64,000 bases of DNA from Sanderia malayensis (taxonomy: Eukaryota; Cnidaria; Scyphozoa; Semaeostomeae; Pelagiidae): the NCBI GenBank assembly GCA_013076295.1, contig RQOL01000466.1, forward strand, positions 3,391,080 to 3,455,079, given 5' to 3'. The notes beneath the pieces were generated by a model. That model was given only the letters and a program-made list of their open reading frames with translations, made no database searches and was not told where the DNA came from. The translations under genes were made by a program, and so were the position numbers. Shown in pieces: positions 29,866-48,747 of the stretch (its first letter is position 1; every line of letters begins with the position of its first letter).

Positions 29866-31500
29866 GCTCATGCAAATAGAATAAGTGAATTTTGTTGTCT
29901 GAATCCAGGGGAAATGCTTTCATTATTCCATGCAGTTGAATGTTGGGGGAGATTCGTGTTCGAGACCAGGTGACATATAATAGATGTAAACAGTTTTAAT
30001 TCTTAATAATGAGACAAATAAATAATTTATCAAAAAATCTCCGAAATAAATTTTAGGAAGAGGAACGGAGCTCGAACTCGAAACCTTGAGGTCAGGCTTG
30101 TCAACTATATAATATTCCATAAGGTTTGGGGATGGTGGTGGGTAAATAGACAGGTCAGTAAAGCGTTCAATTCCAAGCAAGACTAATCTGCATGACATGG
30201 TTCGAGCCCTCGTGTATTAAATCTTGCAAAAATGATGGCAAAATATTGTTAATGAAATATCTTCATTTTCTGTATTTTGTATTGTTGAGATTTCATATCT
30301 CCCTAAGAAAGAGAAATTCCAAAAGGGACAGAATTCGAACCCATGATGTTTGAATTCAAATTTCTTCATAGTAAATGTCAAAAAAATGGATAACAGTGGA
30401 AATTGAAAGGCTGGTTAAAATTTTGAAATGTCACGAGTTCGAAACAAGGAACGTTGCAATTAATTTTTTGCAATTAAGAGAGAAGCCATTACTAAATTGT
30501 AAATTTTTGGAATGCAAAATTGGGAATTGAACTCAGCCCTGCTTTTATTCCACTAACAATTTTGAGTATTCTTAGGTTAAAAGATTAAAAATAAAGTAAT
30601 TGGCATACCTTCTCGTGTCATTGTACAAGATGATATCTTTATCCAATCACAGCGCATTGTTGTCGTGTACATATCCCATGGTGCATCAGAGAATTCAATT
30701 CAATTCAATTGGACCCTGTAATGCAAATGAGTAAGTTTATTTTCAATAAGCATTTTGAAATAGTCAACAACGGCTAGGTGAATAGAGTAGTCAGTAAGGC
30801 GTTCGATTCTGAAATATGTAGATTGTGTTCGAGCCCACCAATGTGAAATGTTGACCAAGGCATATTTTTAATGCGAAAATCTTCTGTAAAGGTTTACTTT
30901 CAAAATTCAAGTAAAAAGCCAGATATTAACCTCTAGATCCATCCATGAATTTCTTGTAAATGGCTACATTATTTTGACATCGCCAAATATCGCAGGCTTA
31001 AGGACCTGTTGAGAAAATAAAGTGTTAGGTTCTTGATAATGATAGCAAAAGTAAAAAACTAAAATTTGGAATTAAAGCATTAGTAAATTGTGGGATGATA
31101 AAATACTGGCCTAAAAGATAGGAGCAATGGAAGTTTTCCATAAAAACTGCGCTAAAAGAGGCCCAAGCAAATGCTTTGCATGCAAGTCAACATGGCGGTA
31201 AATGAAAATATTTTTGGCCTTATTTCTTGGACCATGGACTTGGATTTATCGTCATTATTTTGCAAAATGAAATGCAAAAAGCTCACGTTGTTCAAATTGA
31301 ACAGAAAAGTATTTCGAACCTGGTATTTTCTGATGAAAATTCTGGCCTTTGGTCGTCTTTCTTTCCCAATATTCATGGCCATTGCTTCGGTTTCTTGCTG
31401 AAGAAATAAAAATTTGAAACTAACCAAATGTCGCAAAGCATTGATGCAATGCTCATCCCCCATAATGCATTGTGCAGCACAATACTATACGGCAAGACTT
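29866..31500 (+). repeat. Repeat unit, right copy 1
   Basis: Reverse complement of the left unit and direct repeat of the unit that follows. It begins near AAAGCTCATGCAAATA and ends near 31500 by CATAATGCATTGTGCAG. The clearest tRNA-like module is 30768-30843, with a D-arm-like TAGTCAGTAAGGCGTTCGA and a B-box-like GTTCGAGCCC. A second is at ~30140-30210. Confidence 0.85.
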
Positions 31501-31529
31501 TCTAGAATGCAATTCAATCTTGACATTTC

Positions 31530-33047
31530 AGAAAAGCTCATGCAAATAACATCAGTGCATTTGGTTGTCTCAACCCAGGGGAAATGCTTTCATTATTCCA
31601 TGCAGTTGAATGTTGGGGGAGATTCGTGTTCGAGACTAGGTGACATATAATAGATGTAAACAGTTTTAATTCTTAATAATGAAACAAATAAATAATTTAT
31701 CAAAAAATCTCCGAAATAAAATTTTAGGAAGAGAAACGGAGCTCGAACTCGAGACCTTGAGGTCAGACTTGTCAACTATATAATGTTCCATAAGATTTGG
31801 GGGTGGTGGTGGGTAAATAGACAGGTCAGTAAAGCGTCGAACTCCAAGCAAGACAAATCTGCATGACATGGTTCGAGCCCTCGTGTATTAAATCTTGCAA
31901 AAATGAGGGTAAAATATTGTTAATGAAATATCTCCATTTTCTGTATTTTGTATTTTTGAGATTTCATATATCCTTAAGAAAGAGAAATTCCAAAAGGGAC
32001 AGAATTCGAACCCATGACGTTTGAATTCAAATTTCTTCATAATAAATGTCCAAAAAATGGATAAGCAGAGTGCAAATTAAAAGGCCGGTGAAAATTCTAA
32101 TTCTGCGAAAAATGTTTTTGAAATATCACAAGTTCTAAACAGGAAACGTTGTAATTAATTTTTGTTTATTTTACGAGAAAGAAGCCATTAATTGTAAACT
32201 TTTGGAATGCAAAATTGGGAATTGAACTTTTGAGTATTCTTAGGTTAAAAGATTAAAAATAAAGTAATTTGCATACCTTCTCGTGATATCTTTCTCCAAT
32301 CGCAGCGCATTGTTGTCGTGTACATATCCCATGGTGCATCGGAGAATTCAATTCAATTCGATAGGACCCTGTAATGCAAATGAATGATTTAATTTTTAAT
32401 AAGCATTTTGCAATAGTCAACAACGGCTAGGTGAATAGAGTAGTCAGTAAGGCGTTCAATTCTGAAATATGTAGATTGTGTTCGAGCCCACCCATGTGAA
32501 ATTTTGACCAAGTCATATTTTTAATGCGAAAATATTCTGTAAAAGTTTACTTTCGAAATTCAAATAAAAAGCCAGATATTAACCTCTAGATCCATCCATG
32601 AATTTCTTGTAAATGGCTACATTATTTTGACATCGCCAAATATCGCAGGCTTAAGGACCTGTTGAGAAAATAAAATGTTAGGTTCTTAATAATGATAGCA
32701 AAGTAAAAAACTAAAATTTGAAATTAAAGTATAATACATTGTTGGAGGATAAAATATTAGCGTAAAAGATAAAAACGACGGAACTTATCCATAACGACTG
32801 CGCTAAAAGAGGCCTAGTAAATGCTTTGCATGCAAATCAACATGGCGGTAAATGAAAATATTTTTGGCCTTATTTCTTGGACTAAAGAAGCAGCAGATAA
32901 AACGCATTTATCTTCATTATTTTGCAAAATTAAATGCAAAAGGCTCTCTTTGTTCAAATTGAACAAAAAAGTATTTCTTACCTGGTTTTTCTGATGAAAA
33001 TTCTGGCCTTTAGTCGTCTTTCTTTGCCAATATTCATGACCATTGCT
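31530..33047 (+). repeat. Repeat unit, right copy 2, truncated by the satellite
   Basis: A second direct copy of the unit, beginning with the same AAAGCTCATGCAAATA end. It matches copy 1 until the sequence switches abruptly to satellite at ~33048. The tRNA-like module recurs at 32422-32496. This copy is more diverged than copy 1, with small deletions. Confidence 0.85.
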
Positions 33048-34790
33048 TCATATACGCTCCTGGCAGCACCACTAATTATGCTACTGCGCATGCTGACCAC
33101 CTTTCTCCTCCGCATAGCCTAACCCTAACCCTAAACCTAACCCTAAGCCTAACCCTAAGGCCAATGCCTCGGCCATTACAGACACAAGTACGTCATATAC
33201 GCTCCTGCGCAGTGCCACTAATTACGCTACTGCGCATGCTGACCACCTTTCTCCTGGGCAATACGTAACCCTAACCCTAACCCTAAGCCTAACCCTAAAG
33301 CCAATGCCTCAGCCATTACAGACACAAGTACGTCATATACGCTCCTGCGCAGTGCCACTAATTATGATACTGCGCATGCTGACCACCTTTCTCCTCCGCA
33401 TATCCTAACCCTAACCCTAACCCTAAGCCTAACCCTAAAGCCAATGCCTCAGCCATTACAGACACAAGTACGTCATATACGCTCCTGCGCAGTGCCACTA
33501 ATTACGCTACTGCGCATGCTGACCACCTTTCTCCTGGGCAATACGTAACCCTAACCCTAACCCTAAGCCTAACCCTAAAGCTAATGCCTCAACCATTACA
33601 GACACCAGTACGTCATATACGCTCCTGCGCAGCACCACTAATTATGATACTGCGCATGCTGACCACCTTTCTCCTGGGCAATACGTAACCCTAACCCTAA
33701 CCCTAAGCCTAACCCTAAAGCTAATGCCTCAACCATTACAGACACCAGTACGTCATATACGCTCCTGCGCAGTGCCACTAATTATGATACTGCGCATGCT
33801 GACCACCTTTCTCCTCCGCATATCCTAACCCTAACCCTAACCCTAAGCCTAACCCTAAAGCCAATGCCTCAGCCATTACAGACACAAGTACGTCATATAC
33901 GCTCCTGCGCAGTGCCACTAATTATGCTACTGCGCATGCTGACCACCTTTCTCCTCCGCATATCCTAACCCTAACCCTAACCCTAAGCCTAACCCTAAAG
34001 CCAATGCCTCAGCCATTACAGACACAAGTACGTCATATACGCTCCTGCGCAGTGCCACTAATTACGCTACTGCGCATGCTGACCACCTTTCTCCTGGGCA
34101 ATACGTAACCCTAACCCTAACCCTAAGCCTAACCCTAAAGCTAATGCCTCAACCATTACAGACACCAGTACGTCATATACGCTCCTGCGCAGCACCACTA
34201 ATTATGATACTGCGCATGCTGACCACCTTTCTCCTGGGCAATACGTAACCCTAACCCTAACCCTAAGCCTAACCCTAAAGCTAATGCCTCAACCATTACA
34301 GACACCAGTACGTCATATACGCTCCTGCGCAGTGCCACTAATTATGATACTGCGCATGCTGACCACCTTTCTCCTCCGCATATCCTAACCCTAACCCTAA
34401 CCCTAAGCCTAACCCTAAAGCCAATGCCTCAGCCATTACAGACACAAGTACGTCATATACGCTCCTGCGCAGTGCCACTAATTATGCTACTGCGCATGCT
34501 GACCACCTTTCTCCTCCGCATATCCTAACCCTAACCCTAACCCTAAGCCTAACCCTAAAGCCAATGCCTCAGCCATTACAGACACAAGTACGTCATATAC
34601 GCTCCTGCGCAGCACCACTAATTATGCTACTGCGCATGCTGACCACCTTTCTCCTGGGCAATACGTAACCCTAACCCTAACCCTAAGCCTAACCCTAAGG
34701 CCAATGCCCCAGCCATTACAGACACAGCTACGTCATATACGCTCCTGCGCAGTACGATTAAATACACTACTGTGCATGCCGAAGCAAATT
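33048..34790 (+). repeat. 140-bp satellite containing telomeric hexamers
   Basis: About 12.4 tandem monomers with a strict 140-bp period (the word GACAC[AC]AGTA recurs at 33181, 33321, 33461 and so on to 34581). Each monomer has a ~100-bp unique part with TACGTCATA, TGCGCAG and TGCGCATGC words. It also has a block of three perfect CCCTAA repeats followed by the variants CCTAAG and CCCTAAA. Two monomer types alternate: 'GGGCAATACG' (A) and 'CCGCATATCC' (B). Their order is BABAABBAABBA. The last copy (34730 on) decays. The C-rich strand of the telomere repeat is on the plus strand throughout. Confidence 0.96.
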
Positions 34791-35316
34791 TGAAAAGGGG
34801 AATTGAGAATCCAGGATTGAAAAAAGGAAATAAAACCTACTTATTACCTGTTGATATTGTTTTCCTGTCATCGTGGAAAGGTTTTTAAAATTATTGTTAA
34901 GTTCACACTGGTGAAGCATAGTACATTTGCAGGGTCCAGTTTCTTCTCATATAGTCTGCACCCTTTCACGGCTTTCCTTCTCTCTTTTTCTTGAGTATGG
35001 AGTGCTCTTGAAGCTGACCCGGGGTACCTGACTTATGCAAGTTCTATTGTTATTCGATTAACCAATCACAATCCATTATTCAAAGGTGGTACAAGGGCTA
35101 CAATTGTTCTATAAAGAAGAATAAATAAACATAAAGGATCAAAATAAAAATGTTAATATCAAACCCCGGTATAAAATGCTCAAACAATTTGTGTTTGAAA
35201 CAAGCTAAACGTCTATAATAAAGTAAAAAAACAAATAAAACCCCAAATGATAATAATAGGAAATGGTTCATAGTCCATTCTATGTCATTGTCATAGCACT
35301 TTACTTCTTGGCTAGA
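34791..35316. other. Spacer between satellite and aquaporin
   Basis: Roughly 530 bp, AT-rich, with no gene recognised. It includes the 3' flank of the aquaporin gene. Confidence 0.4.
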
Positions 35317-37816
35317 TTAAAGCCCCAATTCGTGAGTTTGGTTAGACGGTGCCAAGTTCTTGTTCTCCAGTATAATAGCATCCAATTTGTTAACATCAAA
35401 TGATTGCTCGTTGGGATTTTCAATAATGGCAAACAGGTATTTGTATGAAGGCGCTGCCAACACTGCTCCAACCACAGGCCCCGACCAGTAAATCTGCAAT
35501 AACATGCATCACAGTTTGATTTTGATGTGACAATTTTCATGGAAGTACAACAATTTGTAAAAATATAAACGTGTCTAGGGCATTACAGAAATTTCAGGTT
35601 TTAAACCGACGCGAAATAAAAGCAGGGAAGATTTTATGACGTAACAACTAAAATCGTGAATTTTTTAATGTATGAGAAATTCTGTTTTAAAACTTGTGTA
35701 TACGGATTGTAGCTGCACCACTTTAAAATTCCTGGCTACGATCCTAAATAAAAGTGGGACAGGATGGAGGGGGTTGTAAACTTTCTTGCGGATACCAAGG
35801 GATGGATATTCAAGAAACATTATAATGTGCGAGAACGGATTTGAAAAAACTGGGGAGAAAGTTAGCATTGATGACGCGTTAAAAATTCAACCTTTGAGTT
35901 ATTGTTAAATTAGTCTGTCATTGTTGAAAAACGTTCCCTAATTCTACTTAAGATTCGAGTATCGCAATGTGAGTTTGACGCCCACTGCCCATTTCATTGC
36001 GTTAAACGTTTAACTTTCGAGTTAAATTAGTCTGTCATTGTTGAAAAACGTTCCCTAATTCTACTTAAAATCAGAGTATCGCAATGTGAGTTTCACGCCT
36101 ACTGCCCATTTCGTTCAATATGGCATGAATTTGCGGATTTCTTGAATAATTAATTATCAAAACAGCTTCAAAAACACAAATTTGCTCCCACGGATGAAAG
36201 AGCGACACCAGGTTTCCTCTGTGACCAAACACTACGCCGTGATAATGAACGTTAATAATAAGAAAAAGACGCTTACCCAATGATAATTAGGCCATAATGT
36301 CATGACAACAGCCGGCGCCAAAGCGCGTGCAGGATTGATGCCACAGCCAGTGAAGGAAATCTAAAATAATGACAAATCAAATGTAGTCCAGTGATATTTT
36401 CCAGTTTATGATGAAAGAAAACTTTATGGTTGCATTTGGTACGGTTCCAGTGGCGTAGATAGAGGGGGTCAGGGGGGACGAAAAACCCCTTGTAGAGCTA
36501 AACAGCCGTTTGTTGGAAAATTGCTGATCTTGTCGGAAAATAAATTTCTTCTGTTTACGTTCAGTTATAGCTAATGTCCTTATCTTATACTCATAGTCTT
36601 GAAGAAACAAAATGTTTATTAAATTTTTGGCGAAAATCTCAATTTCTCCCCCCCCCCCTGCTATAAAATTTTCTATCTACGCCACTGTCCTGTTCATTTG
36701 TTATTAGCCTATCATATCAGCAAACTTTAATTCTAAGATGAAAGCAATACATAACTTACCCCAATCAAATGACAGACAACAACAGCAAGGCCAATAGCAA
36801 GAGCAGGACCAAAAGTTTTATCTTCGCGCTTCTCATCAGTCGAGGCTAGGACAGTCAAAACGAGGATAAGCGTTAAGATTCCTTCCACTGCAAAGCCTTG
36901 ATACCTTGTGACTCCATCGCCAAGGGCAACAGCACCAAGCGTGCCTCTTTTTGCTGTTGGAGTGACGGCATAGCAAATAGCCGCCCCAGTAATTGCTGTA
37001 TGAATGAGAATAGGAAAGAGAATTAGAGATAAACAAAATACAAATGACAAGCAACCAAGCACAGCATGGAAGGCATTCAATTCGGAATTTCAAACTAATC
37101 AACCAAGAGTAAACACAATACACAGAATTCAAGGGATGCTCAATAATGCTCGCGTCAGCTGTAATATTTTCTCTAAACTGAAGAATCTAACATTGATGTC
37201 ATTCAATCAAAATAATCATTTAAATACTCCAGAAAGGACTCAATCTTTAGAATGAGTTCTAAAAATTGAACATCAACTTTCAACGATATTTGTAACTCGG
37301 AAAAAATATCTTGATTTAATGGTGTAATTATTTAGGTATCTTCAAACTTTTGAATGTGGCGCAAATTGTTGAAAGTATTTAAGTAAATATCAAAACTTGC
37401 TTACAAAACCAAAATAGAAAAAATAAACCACAATATGAAAGAAAACTGCAATCAGGGCCTGTCATGGTAAACCATGTCTGGCCAGGGTCAACGTAGTGTG
37501 CTAAAATTTGCAGAAAACAAAACATACCTCCACCGCACTGCGCAATCATATAGAAAATGCAGCGCAAAACGGAGATTTTTCGAGCCAGACATAGGCCGAT
37601 GGACACGGCCGGGTTGATGTGTCCTCCGCTGGAAGAACCAAAAATTTGGATCAAAACAGCAATGGATAAGCCGAAACTCAGGGCTATTTGAGTAATACTT
37701 GGAGGTGCGGATGCATTCAGTGTCAAAGTTACACTGAGGTTGATGAACAAAAACAACAAAGTGGCCACGAATTCTGCCAAAACTGCTCGCCAAAATAACA
37801 AACTCTTTATCTCCAT
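35317..37816 (-). CDS. Aquaporin, water-selective AQP1/AQP4 type
   Basis: Six-helix MIP channel of 261 aa, from four exons: 37528-37816, 36760-36995, 36277-36360, 35317-35493. The N-terminus (LFWRAVLAEFVAT) is typical of AQP1-like channels. The two NPA loops are HINPAVS and GINPARA. The selectivity filter can be read as Phe (LSFGLSIA), His (VVVCHLIG), Cys (TGCGINPAR) and Arg, the combination of classical water channels. The Cys corresponds to mercury-sensitive Cys189 of AQP1. Water transport without glycerol is therefore likely. The start ATG directly precedes the first helix. One intron carries an hAT-like MITE, the next a 117-bp tandem duplication. Confidence 0.95.
35904..36117 (+). repeat. 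117-bp tandem duplication in an aquaporin intron
   Basis: GTTAAATTAGTCTGTCATTG begins at 35904 and again at 36021. The second copy is ~97 bp long with few substitutions. Confidence 0.9.
36448..36687. mobile_element. hAT-like MITE in an aquaporin intron
   Basis: A 240-bp element with perfect 16-bp terminal inverted repeats, CAGTGGCGTAGATAGA and TCTATCTACGCCACTG. The flanking octamers TACGGTTC and TCCTGTTC agree at 6 of 8 positions, consistent with a decayed 8-bp target duplication. CAG...CTG ends plus an 8-bp duplication point to the hAT superfamily. There is no transposase. Confidence 0.75.
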
Positions 37817-39455
37817 TTTCGGACTATCTTGGCAGTGAAAGCTTTCTAGTCCTACTTCTCTTCTTAAGAAGCCTGAATTATCTTCTTTCTACCTTCAAAT
37901 GTATGAGACAAGACATGAAATTAGAAATTGCATAAAATAAATATATCTTAACAATGGTTTTGTTACTTTTCTCTAACAACAGCTAGACAAGACTACTTTT
38001 CACAACGTCTTAATAATGTGACAGTGAGTCAACAAAAAATATTACGAAGCAAAGGAAGTTTTCTTGACAAAAATAATAAAATACAAACCTGAACAGGTCC
38101 AGTTGTCCAAGCTGCAAAACTTGTTGTTGTTGAAGACACCAATCAGCTTCTAATTTGAGTTTTTAGCAGGTGCTGTTGCGCTGTAACTGAAACGAAGGCG
38201 GGATTAAGACTGCGTGAATAGCCGGCCTTTTGCCTTCACAATAATCCATTATCAGCGAACAACATACAGAATATTATCAATAGTCAAATTAGTAGTTACC
38301 ACTTGCAATTATGATCTACGCCAGTAGTCTTTTGAAATCAATGAGTGGGCATGAAAACCTTCTGCAAAAGCTTTGCAAAATCGCTAATTGTTTAGGGAAA
38401 TAAGGACGACACGGTGAGAAAATAATGAATAAAAAATGATCCTCCCTTCAAGGTTAGTCATCTCGGCGACGAGTAGACCATGGGGCGTTTGAACATCAGT
38501 CAGCCAAAATGATAATTTCCCTTGTAATGCCTGCCGTCAATAGCTGGCAAATATTTCACATTTCATACATAAATAATTTCATCGCCAAGATACGCAGACT
38601 ATAAAAATGTATAATCTTATTGTAAACGAGGTTCAGGCAATTAGCATTGCAGAAAGCAAAGTTCACTAATTGCCTTCATGATACAATAAAGTCTGGAAAG
38701 AGTTCACCCGATTAAATGGAATTACGTCATTGCTTGAAAGCAGTTCGACAGGCTGTAGTCACTGGCCCAAAGACGCGCAGAGGTGCTGGATTTTTTATCA
38801 CAGGAAAGCTATACTTGTCGGCAATCCTATAAAACAAAAAATAACCAATTAACGCAGAGAAAAGCATATACACGCTTTTTATTCTATAAAGAGCTTACCT
38901 CGAGACCTGGTACTAAAGGTTCCTTAAATTTTCATTTTCTATTGTTTTCTATTGTTAAAGGAAGCAGTAGAACAAAAGAATCCATTGTAGTTGACCAGAA
39001 ATCCTAGTGCTAGATTCCTTATATAAAAAAACGTGTAAATCTTTACTAGACTCATCACATTGCGTCCCTGTGCCTCGCTCGCAACTTGCTCAACCGAGCG
39101 AGGAAAACGAGTGAGAGGCACAGGGATGCAATGTAGTGAGTCTAAATCTTTACCATAACAGTCAAAATGTAGTGGAATGTCACCAAATATAGTGCTCTAC
39201 ATACCATGCTAAGCAAGGGAATTTATAATAATATGAAAAACGCACATTACATTACATTGTTACATTGCTTATATCATAGCTATCATACGTACACCAGGCA
39301 ATAATTATATAGCTCCAGTCTACAGTTTACAAGTCTGTAAGAAGTGGATGGTATTTAAGAGATGGAAGTCACAGAAACAAGGCAGTAGAGTACATACAAC
39401 GTGTATTTTACATACCTCTACATTAGCACCTCCATGCTTTGTCAGTGCAGGCCAT
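37817..39455. other. Region between aquaporin start and SELENOO stop
   Basis: About 1.6 kb holding the aquaporin promoter/5' UTR and the SELENOO 3' UTR (both minus strand). A long imperfect hairpin lies at 39047-39144. No gene was recognised; the open frames at 38783-39121 look like chance. Confidence 0.5.
39047..39144. repeat. Long imperfect hairpin downstream of SELENOO
   Basis: TAGACTCATCACATTGC...TGTGCCTCGCTC pairs with a matching arm ending GTAGTGAGTCTA; arms are ~38 bp with a few mismatches. It lacks the A-TGA/GA quartet of a SECIS element in either orientation, so I read it as a foldback repeat. Confidence 0.75.
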
Positions 39456-48010
<8,555 letters not shown>

Positions 48011-48747
48011 TAGCAAAAAGTAACGCCGAAGTTGATGCTAGGCGTTTATGACATGGAAGTTTTGCTTCAATTCAATTCAATCTGCTTTGAACGATCACGT
48101 GTACACAACTTTACAGAATTTGTCGTCTGGAGTGAATGCACACAAAAAAGAAATGATGCAATAACAGTTTCTCATTTCTCATTCAATCTTGAAAATGCTG
48201 ATATTCACGATCGAAAAATTAGACAAAAATTGGCTGCAATTTGTTGATACTTAACCGGATAATTAGATAATTGAGATCAGTTGCACCATGGCCCACATCT
48301 GCCACACAAAACAAAACAACTTCACGTACAAACAAATCAAGTGGAAATGCATTCAAATTAAACAATTTTTAACATTATTCTAATTGTTATATTTGTGCGA
48401 TTTGCTTTCTTTATGTGACTGACTTCATTTGTATGTGAACCATTTTTCTTTTGCGTTCGTGGCAGCTTTGGGCCATCGAGCCACAACATCAATGGAAAAA
48501 TAAAATTTGAGTGCTAAGAACTACAAATATGTACATGTATTTATGATCAGTAATGCCTTCGAAGGATTAAATAAACTAATTGATTAAATACTAATTGGTT
48601 CTTTGCATTGCAACTAATAAAATGCTGTGCATTTAAAAAAATGATTTGTTATTGGTAAGAACAAATGCTATAAGTGATAATTGAAATCAAACTTGACACA
48701 AAATCGAATGCTTTTACATCCAACTTTCATTTTCCCCTGGCTTCAAA
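48011..48747. promoter_or_regulatory. SELENOO promoter and ZYG11 3' flank
   Basis: A 737-bp gap between two minus-strand genes. No coding region recognised. Promoter role inferred from position. Confidence 0.4.

Larger units (their letters stand above)
25440..31480. repeat. Giant inverted repeat, arms about 3 kb
   Basis: The sequence from ~25440 to ~28347 returns as reverse complement from ~28528 to ~31480. Paired coordinates sum to 56875 near the centre (for example 28244 with 28631) and to 56992 farther out (27061 with 29931). The right arm therefore has a net 117 extra bases near 29.43-29.56 kb. The inner ~1.2 kb of each arm looks almost identical; outer parts show more substitutions and indels. 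The spacer is about 180 bp. No protein-coding gene is visible in either arm; the parallel 91-codon frames at 26794-27069 and 29923-30198 only reflect the duplication. Confidence 0.93.

Noticed and set aside
30768..30843. A functional tRNA gene
   Set aside because: T-arm and acceptor stems do not pair well and there is no clear anticodon stem. I call it only tRNA-like.
33048..34790. Regular direct repeats resembling a CRISPR array
   Set aside because: The whole 140-bp unit repeats with no unique spacers, and the setting is eukaryotic. It is a satellite.
39047..39144. SECIS element for SELENOO
   Set aside because: The stem lacks the TGA/GA quartet and the apical AA at proper spacing.
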